From an uncultured Paracoccaceae bacterium (GTDB lineage Bacteria > Pseudomonadota > Alphaproteobacteria > Rhodobacterales > Rhodobacteraceae), in assembly GCA_937927675.1 (NCBI GenBank), contig CALBSG010000005.1:1-64000 (forward strand): a DNA stretch of 64,000 nt, given 5' to 3'. Below are positions 1-8,553 of this stretch, piece after piece. The notes beneath the pieces were generated by a model, which was given only the letters and a program-made list of their open reading frames with translations, searched no databases and was not told the origin of the DNA. The translations under genes and the position numbers were made by a program. Each line of letters begins with the position of its first letter. Positions within the stretch are counted from its first letter, which is position 1.

Positions 1-1
1 G

Positions 2-61
2 ATCTGGACCTGCGATCTGACCAACCGCTACATCGAGATCAACGCCGATTACCGCTCGTGA
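2..61 (+). CDS. argJ: Glutamate N-acetyltransferase ArgJ, C-terminal end only (partial)
   Basis: Only the last 19 codons and the TGA stop lie in the window. The reading frame gives IWTCDLTNRY followed by IEINADYRS, which resembles the conserved C-terminus of ArgJ, the bifunctional ornithine acetyltransferase / N-acetylglutamate synthase of arginine biosynthesis. The stop overlaps the GTG start of the downstream Nudix gene (GTGA), so the two are probably translationally coupled. The identification rests on a short tail recognised from family knowledge; the upstream sequence would settle it. Confidence 0.75.
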   Translation: MWTCDLTNRYIEINADYRS

Positions 62-456
62 AGATCGTCCTCGTCTCCGCCGTCGCCCTGATCGACCCTG
101 ATGGCCGCGTGCTTTTGGCACAGCGGCCCGAGGGCAAGTCACTGGCAGGGCTTTGGGAGTTTCCCGGTGGCAAGGTAGAACTTGGCGAAAGCCCCGAGGT
201 GGCGCTGATCCGCGAGTTGCGCGAAGAACTGGGGATCGAGACAAAGGCCAGTTGCCTTGCGCCGCTGACCTTCGCCAGCCATTCCTATGACGACTTTCAT
301 CTGCTGATGCCGCTCTTTGCCTGCCGCCGCTGGGAAGGCATGGCAACCGGGCGCGAGGGGCAAAACCTTGCGTGGGTCCGCCCCGAACGCCTGCGCGATT
401 ACCCCATGCCGCCCGCCGACCTGCCCCTCATCCCGATTCTGCGGGACTGGCTCTAA
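58..456 (+). CDS. mutT: MutT-family Nudix hydrolase (8-oxo-dGTP diphosphatase)
   Basis: This 132-aa protein has the size of MutT enzymes, which hydrolyse 8-oxo-dGTP to the monophosphate and so clean the nucleotide pool. A complete Nudix box (G-x5-E-x7-REUxEExGU) spans about residues 38-60, with the catalytic REELREELGI-type helix intact (RELREELGI). The start is a GTG overlapping the argJ stop by 4 bp, which implies coupling. No signal peptide or membrane segment is seen, so it should be cytosolic. The Nudix fold is certain; 8-oxo-dGTP specificity is inferred from length and the MutT-like N-terminus. Confidence 0.9.
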   Translation: MKIVLVSAVALIDPDGRVLLAQRPEGKSLAGLWEFPGGKVELGESPEVALIRELREELGIETKASCLAPLTFASHSYDDFHLLMPLFACRRWEGMATGREGQNLAWVRPERLRDYPMPPADLPLIPILRDWL

Positions 457-560
457 CTTTAGATCTTCGCCAGCACACCACAACTATCGTTAGAATGATC
501 GCACTTCGCGCGAATCGGTCCTAGAACCGTCCTAACAGTGGCTGGTAAGGGACTGGACAC

Positions 561-704
561 ATGCTGCGCACCATCACCATAGGAAGTTGCGTTTCCGTTC
601 AGGGGCTTTTCGTCGCCCACATGCCGGACGGCAAGATCATGATCAAGGTCGATGACAAAACCTTTGTCGGCACACCAGTACAGAAGACGTCTCAGGCGGC
701 ATAA
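561..704 (+). CDS. Small conserved-looking protein, 47 aa
   Basis: A 47-codon ORF runs from ATG to TAA in the gap between the Nudix gene and infB. The product starts MLRTITIGSCVSVQG and ends in a hydrophilic tail. It alternates beta-type hydrophobic residues with a PDGKIMIKVDDKTFVG stretch, suggesting a tiny beta-barrel or SH3-like fold. A purine-rich stretch (taaggga) lies about 10 nt upstream of the ATG, and a bidirectional terminator follows about 20 bp after the stop. Function unknown. It might be a stand-alone small nucleic-acid-binding protein, but that is a guess from its composition. Confidence 0.55.
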   Translation: MLRTITIGSCVSVQGLFVAHMPDGKIMIKVDDKTFVGTPVQKTSQAA

Positions 705-725
705 ATACCATCGAGCAGAACAAAA

Positions 726-760
726 AAGGCCGGGGCTATGCACCCCGGCCTTATTCTTTT
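726..760. terminator. Bidirectional intrinsic terminator between the 47-aa ORF and infB
   Basis: A perfect 10-bp stem (AAGGCCGGGG / CCCCGGCCTT) encloses a 7-nt loop, with ATTCTTTT on the plus side and a run of A on the other. It can therefore end transcripts from both converging sides. Confidence 0.85.
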
Positions 761-774
761 CTGACCCGTGAGGA

Positions 775-3378
775 TCAGTCCAGCGTCCGCTGGACCTCCT
801 CGCGTTCGAAGATTTCGATGACATCGCCTGCGCGAATGTCTTCGTAACGCTCGAATGCCATCCCGCATTCCTGACCAGAGATGACTTCCTTCACCTCGTC
901 CTTGAAGCGCTTCAGCGTCTTCAGCGTGCCTTCGTGGATCACCACGTTGTCGCGCAGCAGGCGGACGCCAGCCGAACGACGGGCGACACCTTCGGTGACC
1001 AAGCAGCCGGCAACCATGCCAACGCCGGTAACCTTGAAGACCTCTTTGATCTGCGCATAGCCGATGAAATGCTCGCGCACTTCGGCCTTGAGCAAGCCCG
1101 AGGCAGCTTTCTTGATGTCATCCACCAGATCATAAATGATCGAGTAGTAGCGGATCTCGACACCCTTCTGGTGGGCGCTGTTGCGGGCCGATGCATTGGC
1201 ACGCACGTTGAAGCCGATGATCGGGCATTTGCTGGCTTCGGCCAGCGACACATCCGTATCGGTGATCGCGCCGACGCCCGAAGACAACACGCGTACGCGG
1301 ACCTCTTCGTTGCCAACCTTTTCCAAGGCTTGCACGATGGCTTCGGCAGAGCCCTGCACGTCGGCTTTCACCAGAACCGGCAGTTCGGCAACGTCTTGAT
1401 CGGCCTTGGCCTTGGCCATCAGCTGTTCCAGCGTGGTTGCAGCCCCGGCAGCGGCGCGCTTGTCTTTCGCGGCCTTGATCCGGTAATCGGCGATCTCACG
1501 AGCCTGTGCTTCGGTTTCCACTACGTTCAGCGTATCGCCTGCCGAGGGGGTGCCCGAAAGGCCCAGAACCTCGACCGGAACCGACGGGCCGGCTTCGGCA
1601 ATCGTCTCGCCCTTGGAGTTGATAAGGGCACGCACCTTGCCCCACTGCTCGCCGACGACAAAGATATCGCCTTTGCGCAGGGTGCCGTTCTGCACCAGAA
1701 CGGTGGCAACCGGGCCACGGCCCACATCGAGCTTTGCTTCGATGACGGCACCAGCGGCCGAACGGTTCGGGTTGGCACGCAGTTCAAGGATTTCCGCCTG
1801 AAGCCCAATCGCTTCCAGCAGGTTGTCCAGACCCATGCCGGTTTTCGCCGACACTTCGACGTCCTGCACGTCACCCGACATCGCTTCGACCACGATTTCG
1901 TGTTGCAGAAGGTCAGTCCGCACCTTGGTCGCGTCTGCGCCGTGCTTGTCCATCTTGTTGATGGCCACGATCAACGGCACCTTGGCGGCCTTGGCATGAG
2001 CAATCGCTTCAACCGTTTGCGGCATGACGGCATCGTCGGCCGCCACAACCAGCACCACGATATCGGTGACATTCGCACCGCGGGCCCGCATCGAAGTAAA
2101 GGCCGCGTGACCGGGGGTGTCGAGGAAGGTCAGAACCTGACCACGCTCGGTTTTCACCTGATAAGCACCGATGTGCTGGGTAATGCCACCGGCTTCGCCC
2201 GACACAACATTGGCCTTGCGGATCGCGTCCAGAAGGCTGGTTTTGCCGTGGTCAACGTGGCCCATGATCGTCACGATCGGCGGACGGGTGACCAGATCGG
2301 CGTCATCATCCTTGACGGTTTCGATCGCCTGTTCCACGTCGGCATCCGACACGCGAACCGCCTTGTGGCCAAATTCTTCGATCACCAATTCTGCGGTGTC
2401 TGCGTCAATGGCCTGGTTCATCGTGACCATCATGCCCATTTTCATGAGCGACTTGACCACATCGGCAGCACGTTCAGCCATACGGTTTGCAAGTTCCGAA
2501 ACCACAATGGTTTCCGGCAACTGCACATCGCGGAACTGCTTTTCGGGCTTGTTGCCAAATCCCATTGCCTTGTTACGGGCTTTTTCCTGCTTGCGCTTCA
2601 TGGCAGCAAGGCTGCGCGTGCGCCCGCCTTCACCATCCAGCGCCGAAGACAGCGTCAGCTTACCAGCGCGGCGACCTTCGTCACCCTTGGCCTTGGCGTT
2701 GCGTTCACGCTCTTCGCGTTCACGGTCGGTCTTGCGCGGCGTCGGCAGGCCGGGCTTCGACGAAGCCGGGCCGCGTTCGTCTGCACCACCAGCGGCCGGA
2801 GCGGCAGCGGGCGCATTACGACCAGAGCGTGCGGGGGCAGCCGGTTCAGCTGCAGGGGCCTCTGGCGCTGCGGGCTTGCGGCGCTGGGTGCCCAGAATAT
2901 CAGCCTTACGCTGTTCGGCGCGGGCTGCGGCCTCGGCAATCGCGGCCTGCTTGGCACGCTCTTCCTCTTCGGCCTTGGCACGCAGAGCAGCTGCGCGAGC
3001 GCGATCTTCGCGATCCTTGGCCTCGATCTCTTCGCGGCGGCGCTGGCGATCTTCCTCGCGGGCACGCTCGTCTTCAGCGCGCTTGGCAGCGTCCTCCTGC
3101 TCACGCGCCTTGGCGGCGCGCAGCGCGGTCAGACGGCGCTCCATCTCGGCATCGGAAATCCCGGCGGGGCGTTTCGACGGATCGCCAAGATTCGGGCTCG
3201 ATGAAGCCGTGCCACCACCAGCGGCGGCGGGTTTCCCCGGCGTCGGCACCACAACGCGCTTGCGTTTGGTTTCAACCACAACAGCGTGCGTCCGGCCGTG
3301 GGAGAAGCTTTGCTTCACCGAACCGGAACGAGGTGTGCCACCCAAGCCGAGGGGTTTCTTGCCGTCAGTATCGCTCAT
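775..3378 (-). CDS. infB: Translation initiation factor IF-2
   Basis: IF-2 is the GTPase that places fMet-tRNA on the 30S subunit. This copy is 867 aa, typical for Alphaproteobacteria with a long charged N-terminal region: residues about 60-270 are rich in Ala, Arg, Glu and Lys and are probably disordered or coiled coil. The G domain begins near residue 370 with GHVDHGKTS (G1), followed by DTPGHAAF (G3) and NKMDK (G4). The beta-barrel and C-terminal fMet-tRNA-binding domains follow. It is the last gene of the rimP-nusA-YlxR-infB operon, 5 bp after the YlxR gene, and ends at a bidirectional terminator. Confidence 0.98.
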   Translation of the reverse strand: MSDTDGKKPLGLGGTPRSGSVKQSFSHGRTHAVVVETKRKRVVVPTPGKPAAAGGGTASSSPNLGDPSKRPAGISDAEMERRLTALRAAKAREQEDAAKRAEDERAREEDRQRRREEIEAKDREDRARAAALRAKAEEEERAKQAAIAEAAARAEQRKADILGTQRRKPAAPEAPAAEPAAPARSGRNAPAAAPAAGGADERGPASSKPGLPTPRKTDREREERERNAKAKGDEGRRAGKLTLSSALDGEGGRTRSLAAMKRKQEKARNKAMGFGNKPEKQFRDVQLPETIVVSELANRMAERAADVVKSLMKMGMMVTMNQAIDADTAELVIEEFGHKAVRVSDADVEQAIETVKDDDADLVTRPPIVTIMGHVDHGKTSLLDAIRKANVVSGEAGGITQHIGAYQVKTERGQVLTFLDTPGHAAFTSMRARGANVTDIVVLVVAADDAVMPQTVEAIAHAKAAKVPLIVAINKMDKHGADATKVRTDLLQHEIVVEAMSGDVQDVEVSAKTGMGLDNLLEAIGLQAEILELRANPNRSAAGAVIEAKLDVGRGPVATVLVQNGTLRKGDIFVVGEQWGKVRALINSKGETIAEAGPSVPVEVLGLSGTPSAGDTLNVVETEAQAREIADYRIKAAKDKRAAAGAATTLEQLMAKAKADQDVAELPVLVKADVQGSAEAIVQALEKVGNEEVRVRVLSSGVGAITDTDVSLAEASKCPIIGFNVRANASARNSAHQKGVEIRYYSIIYDLVDDIKKAASGLLKAEVREHFIGYAQIKEVFKVTGVGMVAGCLVTEGVARRSAGVRLLRDNVVIHEGTLKTLKRFKDEVKEVISGQECGMAFERYEDIRAGDVIEIFEREEVQRTLD

Positions 3379-3383
3379 GCGTC

Positions 3384-4025
3384 CTACTTATCCTTCATGG
3401 CGGTCTCACCGCCGTCCTGCTTTTCAACCTGCACCCGCAGGCCAGAAAGCCTTGCCGCTTCCTCTACAACACGGTGCGTGAGTCCACCAGCGCCAAGCGC
3501 CGCGTGTATTGCACGTTCGCGACCGAAAGCCAAACCCATTTCCCCAGCCGTCAAAAGGCCGATGAAGCCGCCCTCGCCTTCCGGCGGGCGCAGCTTAGTC
3601 TTGCCACGTTCTGATCCGTCCGAGGCCTGCACCAAAACCCGTGCCTTGCCCGATCCAAGCCAGTCCTTCACTTTTTCATAACCCATCACAGCGGCATTGG
3701 CCTTGCGGCACATGCTGATGAGATCAACCACCCGGCGCGCCAGCAAAGACTCGACCAAATCGGCCAAACCGTCAGGCACTTTGACCGGCTGACGTGCTGC
3801 CCGTGAGAACAGTCCCTTGGTTGCCGCCTTTGTGATGGCCGCACGGTCCGCGGCAACATAGATGCCGCGCCCCGGAAGGCGGCCCAGAATATCCGGCACC
3901 ACCATATTATCAGGCCCAATACAGAATCGCACCAGACCCGCCTTGGGCTGGCTTTCCCCGGACACAATACACTTGCGTTCGGGGTCGTCCTGTTCTTTTT
4001 CCCGGCCGCCGCGAGTCACGGACAA
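3384..4025 (-). CDS. RNA-binding protein: YlxR (DUF448) domain fused to an L7Ae-like domain
   Basis: The N-terminal ~90 residues match YlxR/DUF448 (RKCIVSGE, VRFCIGPDN, LGRLPGRGIYV). Residues ~95-205 form an L7Ae/L30e-like RNA-binding domain (RRVVDLISMCRKANAAVMGYEKVKDWL). In Bacillus the corresponding parts are the separate neighbours ylxR and ylxQ between nusA and infB; here one 213-aa chain carries both. YlxR of Firmicutes has been linked to RNase P. The position inside the nusA-infB operon supports a role in ribosome or RNA metabolism. The C-terminus is Lys/Glu rich. Confidence 0.9.
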   Translation of the reverse strand: MSVTRGGREKEQDDPERKCIVSGESQPKAGLVRFCIGPDNMVVPDILGRLPGRGIYVAADRAAITKAATKGLFSRAARQPVKVPDGLADLVESLLARRVVDLISMCRKANAAVMGYEKVKDWLGSGKARVLVQASDGSERGKTKLRPPEGEGGFIGLLTAGEMGLAFGRERAIHAALGAGGLTHRVVEEAARLSGLRVQVEKQDGGETAMKDK

Positions 4026-4042
4026 AGCTCCGAGACCTGAGA

Positions 4043-5656
4043 TCAGGCCTCGGCCTCCTCGTCAGAGTCGTCGCCGTTTTCTTCGGCCGCTTCCATCGCG
4101 GTCGGATCAACCCAGCCCAGCATGACGCGTGCGGTCATGACCATAGTTTGCGCCTCTTCCAGCGAGACGTCGAACTTTTCAAGCACACCTTCGTCTTTCT
4201 TGCGCTGGCCATTCTCGGTGGTCCAGCCGCCCGCCAACTCCCAGTCGGCACAGGTCGCAAAGTCTTCCAGCGTCTTGATGCCGTCCTTGGCCAGCGCTTC
4301 CAGCATCTGGGGCGTCAGGCCTTCGAAGTTGATCAGGCTCTCCTCGAGGCCCATCGCACGGGCAGCGGCAAGCGCCTTCTTGGCCTGCTCCTCCAGATAG
4401 TCGCGAGCGCGGGCCTGAAGTTCACCCGCAGTGCCTTCGTCGAACCCGTCGATCGACAAGAGTTCGTCTTCCTCGACGTAAGCGACTTCTTCCAGATTGG
4501 TGAAGCCTTCCGAAACCAGAAGCTGCGCCATCATCTCGTCCACATCCAGCGTGTCCATGAACAGCTTGGTGCGTTCAGCAAACTCGGCCTGACGGCGGAT
4601 CGATTCGTCGGATTCGGTCACGATATCAATATCAAGGCCGGTCAACTGGCTGGCCAGACGCACGTTCTGACCGCGGCGGCCGATGGCCAGTGACAGTTGC
4701 TCATCCGGAACGACGACTTCGATCTTGCCAGCTTCTTCGTCGATCACAACCTTCGACACTTCAGCCGGTTGCAGCGCGTTCACAAGGAAGGTCGCCTGAT
4801 CGCCATTCCACGGAATGATGTCGATCTTTTCGCCCTGCAGTTCGTTCACAACGGCCTGCACGCGGCTGCCGCGCATACCAACGCAGGCACCAACCGGGTC
4901 GATCGAGTTGTCATAGGAGATCACGGCAATCTTGGCGCGCGAACCCGGATCACGGGCAACAGCCTTGATCTCGATAATGCCGTCATAGATTTCCGGCACT
5001 TCCATCTTGAAGAGTTCTGCCATGAACTGCGGATCGGTGCGCGACAGGAAGACCTGCGGCCCGCGCGGCTCGCGGCGGACGTCCTTGATGTAGCAGCGGA
5101 TACGATCACCGGGACGATAGGCTTCGCGGCCGATCTTTTCGTTGCGGCGCAGGATGGCTTCGCCACGGCCGATGTCGACGATGACATTGCCATATTCTTC
5201 GCGCTTGACCTGACCGTTGATGATCGAGCCTTTGCGGTCCTTGAATTCTTCGTACTGACGGTCACGCTCGGCTTCGCGGACCTTTTGCAAGATCACCTGC
5301 TTGGCAGATTGCGCGGCGATACGGCCCAGATCAACCGGCGGAACTTCGTCAATCACTTCGTCGCCGATTTGCGGGTCAGCGAGGTAAGACTTGGCCTGCT
5401 TCACAGTCAGCTGCGCGTGGTGATTTTCCACCAGCTCGTCTTCGACCACGGTGCGGATGCGGGCAAAGGTGGCACGGCCGGTCTTGCGATCGATCTTCAC
5501 CCGGATGTCCATATCGGCGCCGTAGCGCGACTTCGCGGCCCGGGCGAGACTGTCTTCCATCGCCTGGATCACCAGATCCGGGTCGATCATCTTCTCACGC
5601 GCCACCGCCTCGGCGGTTTGCAGAAGTTCAAGCTGGTTGGCTGACGTAATCGCCAT
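4043..5656 (-). CDS. nusA: Transcription termination/antitermination protein NusA
   Basis: NusA binds RNA polymerase and nascent RNA and controls pausing, termination and antitermination. At 537 aa it has the proteobacterial layout: N-terminal RNAP-binding domain (starting MAITSANQLELLQTAEAVA), S1 domain (~130-200), KH1 and KH2 (~200-345, including IGRRGQNVRLASQLTG), then two C-terminal helical repeats (~365-515) including FEGLTPQMLEALAKDGIKT. It ends in an acidic tail. It is the second gene of the operon, 29 bp after rimP. Because NusA acts on hairpins, the terminator in the operon leader is a natural candidate for feedback control. Confidence 0.98.
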   Translation of the reverse strand: MAITSANQLELLQTAEAVAREKMIDPDLVIQAMEDSLARAAKSRYGADMDIRVKIDRKTGRATFARIRTVVEDELVENHHAQLTVKQAKSYLADPQIGDEVIDEVPPVDLGRIAAQSAKQVILQKVREAERDRQYEEFKDRKGSIINGQVKREEYGNVIVDIGRGEAILRRNEKIGREAYRPGDRIRCYIKDVRREPRGPQVFLSRTDPQFMAELFKMEVPEIYDGIIEIKAVARDPGSRAKIAVISYDNSIDPVGACVGMRGSRVQAVVNELQGEKIDIIPWNGDQATFLVNALQPAEVSKVVIDEEAGKIEVVVPDEQLSLAIGRRGQNVRLASQLTGLDIDIVTESDESIRRQAEFAERTKLFMDTLDVDEMMAQLLVSEGFTNLEEVAYVEEDELLSIDGFDEGTAGELQARARDYLEEQAKKALAAARAMGLEESLINFEGLTPQMLEALAKDGIKTLEDFATCADWELAGGWTTENGQRKKDEGVLEKFDVSLEEAQTMVMTARVMLGWVDPTAMEAAEENGDDSDEEAEA

Positions 5657-5685
5657 GGGTCTTCTCCCGGCCTAGTGTTTGTATT

Positions 5686-6291
5686 CTAGTGTTTGGTATC
5701 TTCGGGGGTGTCGTCGTCGTCATCCCCGGCGTCTTCAATCTCGTCGAACTGCGATTCGTCGATCACGCCGCTGGCCTTTTTCTGGCGCAGCATTTCAGTG
5801 ATCAACTCGTCGGTGAGAATCAGTTTGGCATCCGACAGCCAATCGAACTGCAGACCGATGATGACGGGCTCTTTGCCTTCATCCAGCGCAATCAGAACTT
5901 CGTCGCCCTCAACCCCCGCAAGCGTGCCTTTAAAGCGGCGGCGGCCGTCGATCAGCTCGGTCGTCTCGATCCGGGCCTCCCAGCCTTTCCACATCTCAAA
6001 GTCTTTCAGACGGGTCAGCGGGCGGTCGATGCCGGGGGAAGAAACCTCCAGCACATAATTTTCTTCAATCGGGTCTTCGACGTCCAACACCGCAGAAATC
6101 GCGGTCGAGATGTCGCCGCAATGGTCCACTTCAATCCCGCCGTCGGGTTTGTCGGCCATGATCTGCAACGTGCGCGTCGCCCCGCCCATCAGACGGATGC
6201 GCACCAGTTCGAATCCCAGACCCTCGATGACGGGCTGGATGATATCGGCCAGACGGCGGTCCATGGCGGTTTTAGCGATCAGATCGGACAT
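5686..6291 (-). CDS. rimP: Ribosome maturation factor RimP
   Basis: RimP assists assembly of the 30S subunit. I place the start at the ATG giving MSDLIAKTAMDRRLADIIQPVIEGLGFELVRI in outline; an in-frame TTG six codons upstream would run into the leader hairpin and is unlikely. The 201-aa product has the N-terminal alpha/beta domain (YVLEVSSPGIDRPL) and the C-terminal SH3-like domain, then an unusually acidic tail (DAGDDDDDTPEDTKH). It is first in the rimP-nusA-YlxR/L7Ae-infB operon. No strong Shine-Dalgarno is visible; the ATG sits only ~17 nt after the U-tract of the leader terminator. Confidence 0.96.
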   Translation of the reverse strand: MSDLIAKTAMDRRLADIIQPVIEGLGFELVRIRLMGGATRTLQIMADKPDGGIEVDHCGDISTAISAVLDVEDPIEENYVLEVSSPGIDRPLTRLKDFEMWKGWEARIETTELIDGRRRFKGTLAGVEGDEVLIALDEGKEPVIIGLQFDWLSDAKLILTDELITEMLRQKKASGVIDESQFDEIEDAGDDDDDTPEDTKH

Positions 6292-6301
6292 GCGTATCCC
6301 A

Positions 6302-6330
6302 AGAAACAAAAAACGGGCCCGAGAGGCCCG
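6302..6330 (-). terminator. Intrinsic terminator in the rimP operon leader (candidate attenuator)
   Basis: Read on the minus strand, a 6-bp G/C stem (CGGGCC / GGCCCG, loop TCTCG) is followed by GTTTTTTGTTT. It lies directly in front of rimP, with no minus-strand gene upstream for it to terminate. Another minus-strand segment (GAGGC, 6346-6350) can pair with the GCCTC of the stem and loop (6323-6327), giving a possible antiterminator. Confidence 0.65.
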
Positions 6331-6382
6331 CCGTGACTTTCGGTAGCCTCAGGTGTGGACCCCGAAACCTCTATTAACGGCG

Positions 6383-6411
6383 GATATAGGCCCTTCCCCC
6401 CGCCATTGCAA
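6383..6411 (-). promoter_or_regulatory. Candidate sigma-70-type promoter for rimP-nusA-infB
   Basis: On the minus strand TTGCAA (6411-6406) and TATATC (6388-6383) are separated by exactly 17 nt. The start would fall near 6376, giving a leader of about 85 nt that contains the terminator hairpin. Confidence 0.45.
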
Positions 6412-6535
6412 GCCTAGAAGCGTTCAGCATGGCCCGCACCGCTGGCTTGGACGCTTTTGGGTTTGCCTTGGACCAACACATCAGGGCGATGATATACTCC
6501 AAACCAGTTGTATTTTTTTGATCGCTGATGACCAA

Positions 6536-6925
6536 ATGTCTGCAGAGATGCAGAAGGTCCTTTCGAGGCGATCTGTTGTTGTGTGGGGTGCCGTTGTGCG
6601 AACCGGCGATGAAATGGCAGAGTTTGCCATCAATTTCCTTTTGACCGGCCGCGGCCCACCGCGACGGCTGGCCTCGGAATTGGCAACACGTTGGCCCGCG
6701 CGGCCGGCACTGGAATATGTGCTTGTGCTGTCTTTGGCGGCCAATGGGATCGAAGACACGTTCACCGGAGATGAGACAGGTCGGCTGGCACAGGAGGCTT
6801 GGCGCATGGCGGCGCTGGTGGGGGTGGATCTGTTTGACGCCCAGTCGCTTGGCCTGCCGCATCAAACCGGGGCGGACCTGATCGCCTATTGGCAAGTGCA
6901 TGACCCGGATTTCACGCCACTTTAG
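6536..6925 (+). CDS. Hypothetical protein, 129 aa
   Basis: The frame is open further upstream, but the ATG giving MSAEMQKVLSRRSVVVWG is the most plausible start; a second ATG four codons later is possible. The upstream 60 codons are Pro/Arg/His-rich, look non-coding and overlap the rimP promoter region. The product is a soluble 129-aa protein with features such as VVRTGDEMAEFAINFLLTG and LEYVLVLSLAANG. I do not recognise the family. It is divergent from rimP and precedes a TPP enzyme on the same strand by 76 bp. Confidence 0.6.
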   Translation: MSAEMQKVLSRRSVVVWGAVVRTGDEMAEFAINFLLTGRGPPRRLASELATRWPARPALEYVLVLSLAANGIEDTFTGDETGRLAQEAWRMAALVGVDLFDAQSLGLPHQTGADLIAYWQVHDPDFTPL

Positions 6926-7001
6926 CCCGACCCGCCAATAGTGACTTGTCGCGAACCATCGGGCGGGCCACTCTGCCCCGGCAGATCAGCCGGAGGCCAA
7001 G

Positions 7002-8549
7002 ATGAACGGCGCGCAGTCCCTTGTGAAAACGCTTTTGTCGTCGGGCGTCGATGTTTGTTTCGCCAATCCGGGCACATCCGAGATGCATTTCGTCGCCGCG
7101 CTGGACGATCACCCGGACATGCGCTGCATCCTGTGCCTGTTCGAAGGCGGCACCTCGGGCGCGGCGGATGGCTATTATCGGATGTCGCGCAAGGTTGCCG
7201 CGACGCTGCTGCACCTCGCGCCTGGGTTCGGCAATGCCTTTGCCAACCTGCACAACGCCCGCAAGGCGCAGTCCGGCGTGGTGAATGTGATGGGCGAACA
7301 CGCCACGTATCATCTGCGCCATGGAAGCCCGCTCAAAGGGGATACGGCAGGAATTTCACAAGCGATTTCGCATTGGACCCGCACCAGCGCCGATGCCGCC
7401 CAAGTGGCCGCAGATGGGGCAGCAGCTGTTCAAGCTGCCCGCAGTCTGAACGGCCAGATCGCGACGCTGATTCTGCCCGCCAATACGGCTTGGGAGAAAG
7501 GCACAGCCCCGGCGACGGCTCTGGCCGCCCCTGCCCTGCGGCTGCCGTCGCAGCCCCAGATCGCCGCTGCCGTGCGCGCCCTGCGCCTGCCCGGTGCTGC
7601 GCTGATGATCGACGGCGAAGCGCTGTTCACCGAGGCCGCATCGCTTGCCGCCCGCATCTGTGCGGCCACCGGGGCACGGCTGATGGCCCCCTTCTTTGCG
7701 GCCCGCGCGCGGCGCGGGGCCGGGTCGGTCAAAATGACGCGATTGGCCTATGAGGTGGATTTGAACATCGGAATTCTGGCTGATGTGAAAACGCTTGTCC
7801 TTTGTGGCGCCCAGCGCCCAACAGCCTTTTTCGCCTATCCCGGCAAGCCCAGCCTGCCTGAAGCCCCCGGCACCACCGTCTTGGACCTTGCCGATCTCAC
7901 CATGGACATCCCCGGCACCCTTGCTGCCATGGCCGACGAAATCGGCCCCTTGCCCGATCTGCCCGCGGACGCGCGACACCCCTTGGCGCTGCCGCCTTTG
8001 CCAAGCGGCACCCTGACACTGGAAAAGGTCGGCACGACGATTGCCCATCTGATGCCCGAAGATTGCGTGGTGGTGAATGAAGCCATCACCTCTGGCGCGC
8101 CGGTCGCCGGACCGCTGCAAACCGCGCGCGGGCATGACTGGCTGGTGACAATGGGCGGGTCCATTGGCGCAGGGCTTCCGACCGCCGTCGGCGCAGCCGT
8201 CGCCTGCCCGGACCGCAAGGTCCTGTGCCTGTCAGGCGATGGATCGGCCATGTACACGCTGCAATCCTTGTGGACGATGGCGCGCGAGGGGTTGGATGTC
8301 TGCACCGTCATCTTTGCCAATGACACCTATCGCATCCTGCACGGCGAGTTGGAAAACGTCGGCGCGCAAAAACCCGGCCGCAACGTGGCGCGGATGTTCG
8401 ACATGGTGGACCCGACACTGGATTGGGTCGCGCTGGCCAAGGGCCATGGCGTACAGGCCCAGCGGGTTGAAACCGCCGAGGCCTTTAACGCCGCTTTCGC
8501 CGAAGCCATGACAACAAAAGGCCCGCGCCTGATCGTTGTGCCTTGCTAG
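7002..8549 (+). CDS. Thiamine pyrophosphate-dependent enzyme, acetolactate synthase-like
   Basis: This 515-aa protein has the three-domain layout of the acetolactate synthase/benzoylformate decarboxylase superfamily. The N-terminal PYR domain contains LFEGGTSGAADGYYRMS with the catalytic Glu at about residue 49. The central domain resembles a degenerate FAD/NAD-like fold. The C-terminal PP domain carries the TPP/Mg motif starting GDGSAMYTLQSLW and ending at the ND of FANDTYRIL. Family members decarboxylate 2-keto acids; the exact substrate cannot be read here. True IlvB enzymes are usually larger (~570-600 aa) and sit beside ilvH, which is absent, so I call this an ALS-like enzyme rather than IlvB. 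Confidence 0.85.
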   Translation: MNGAQSLVKTLLSSGVDVCFANPGTSEMHFVAALDDHPDMRCILCLFEGGTSGAADGYYRMSRKVAATLLHLAPGFGNAFANLHNARKAQSGVVNVMGEHATYHLRHGSPLKGDTAGISQAISHWTRTSADAAQVAADGAAAVQAARSLNGQIATLILPANTAWEKGTAPATALAAPALRLPSQPQIAAAVRALRLPGAALMIDGEALFTEAASLAARICAATGARLMAPFFAARARRGAGSVKMTRLAYEVDLNIGILADVKTLVLCGAQRPTAFFAYPGKPSLPEAPGTTVLDLADLTMDIPGTLAAMADEIGPLPDLPADARHPLALPPLPSGTLTLEKVGTTIAHLMPEDCVVVNEAITSGAPVAGPLQTARGHDWLVTMGGSIGAGLPTAVGAAVACPDRKVLCLSGDGSAMYTLQSLWTMAREGLDVCTVIFANDTYRILHGELENVGAQKPGRNVARMFDMVDPTLDWVALAKGHGVQAQRVETAEAFNAAFAEAMTTKGPRLIVVPC

Positions 8550-8553
8550 GGCC

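Noticed and set aside
934..3204. 756-aa ORF on the plus strand opposite infB
   Set aside because: It lies antisense to the clearly conserved infB, is His/Arg/Gln-rich and low complexity, and has no recognisable domain; a GC-rich shadow frame.
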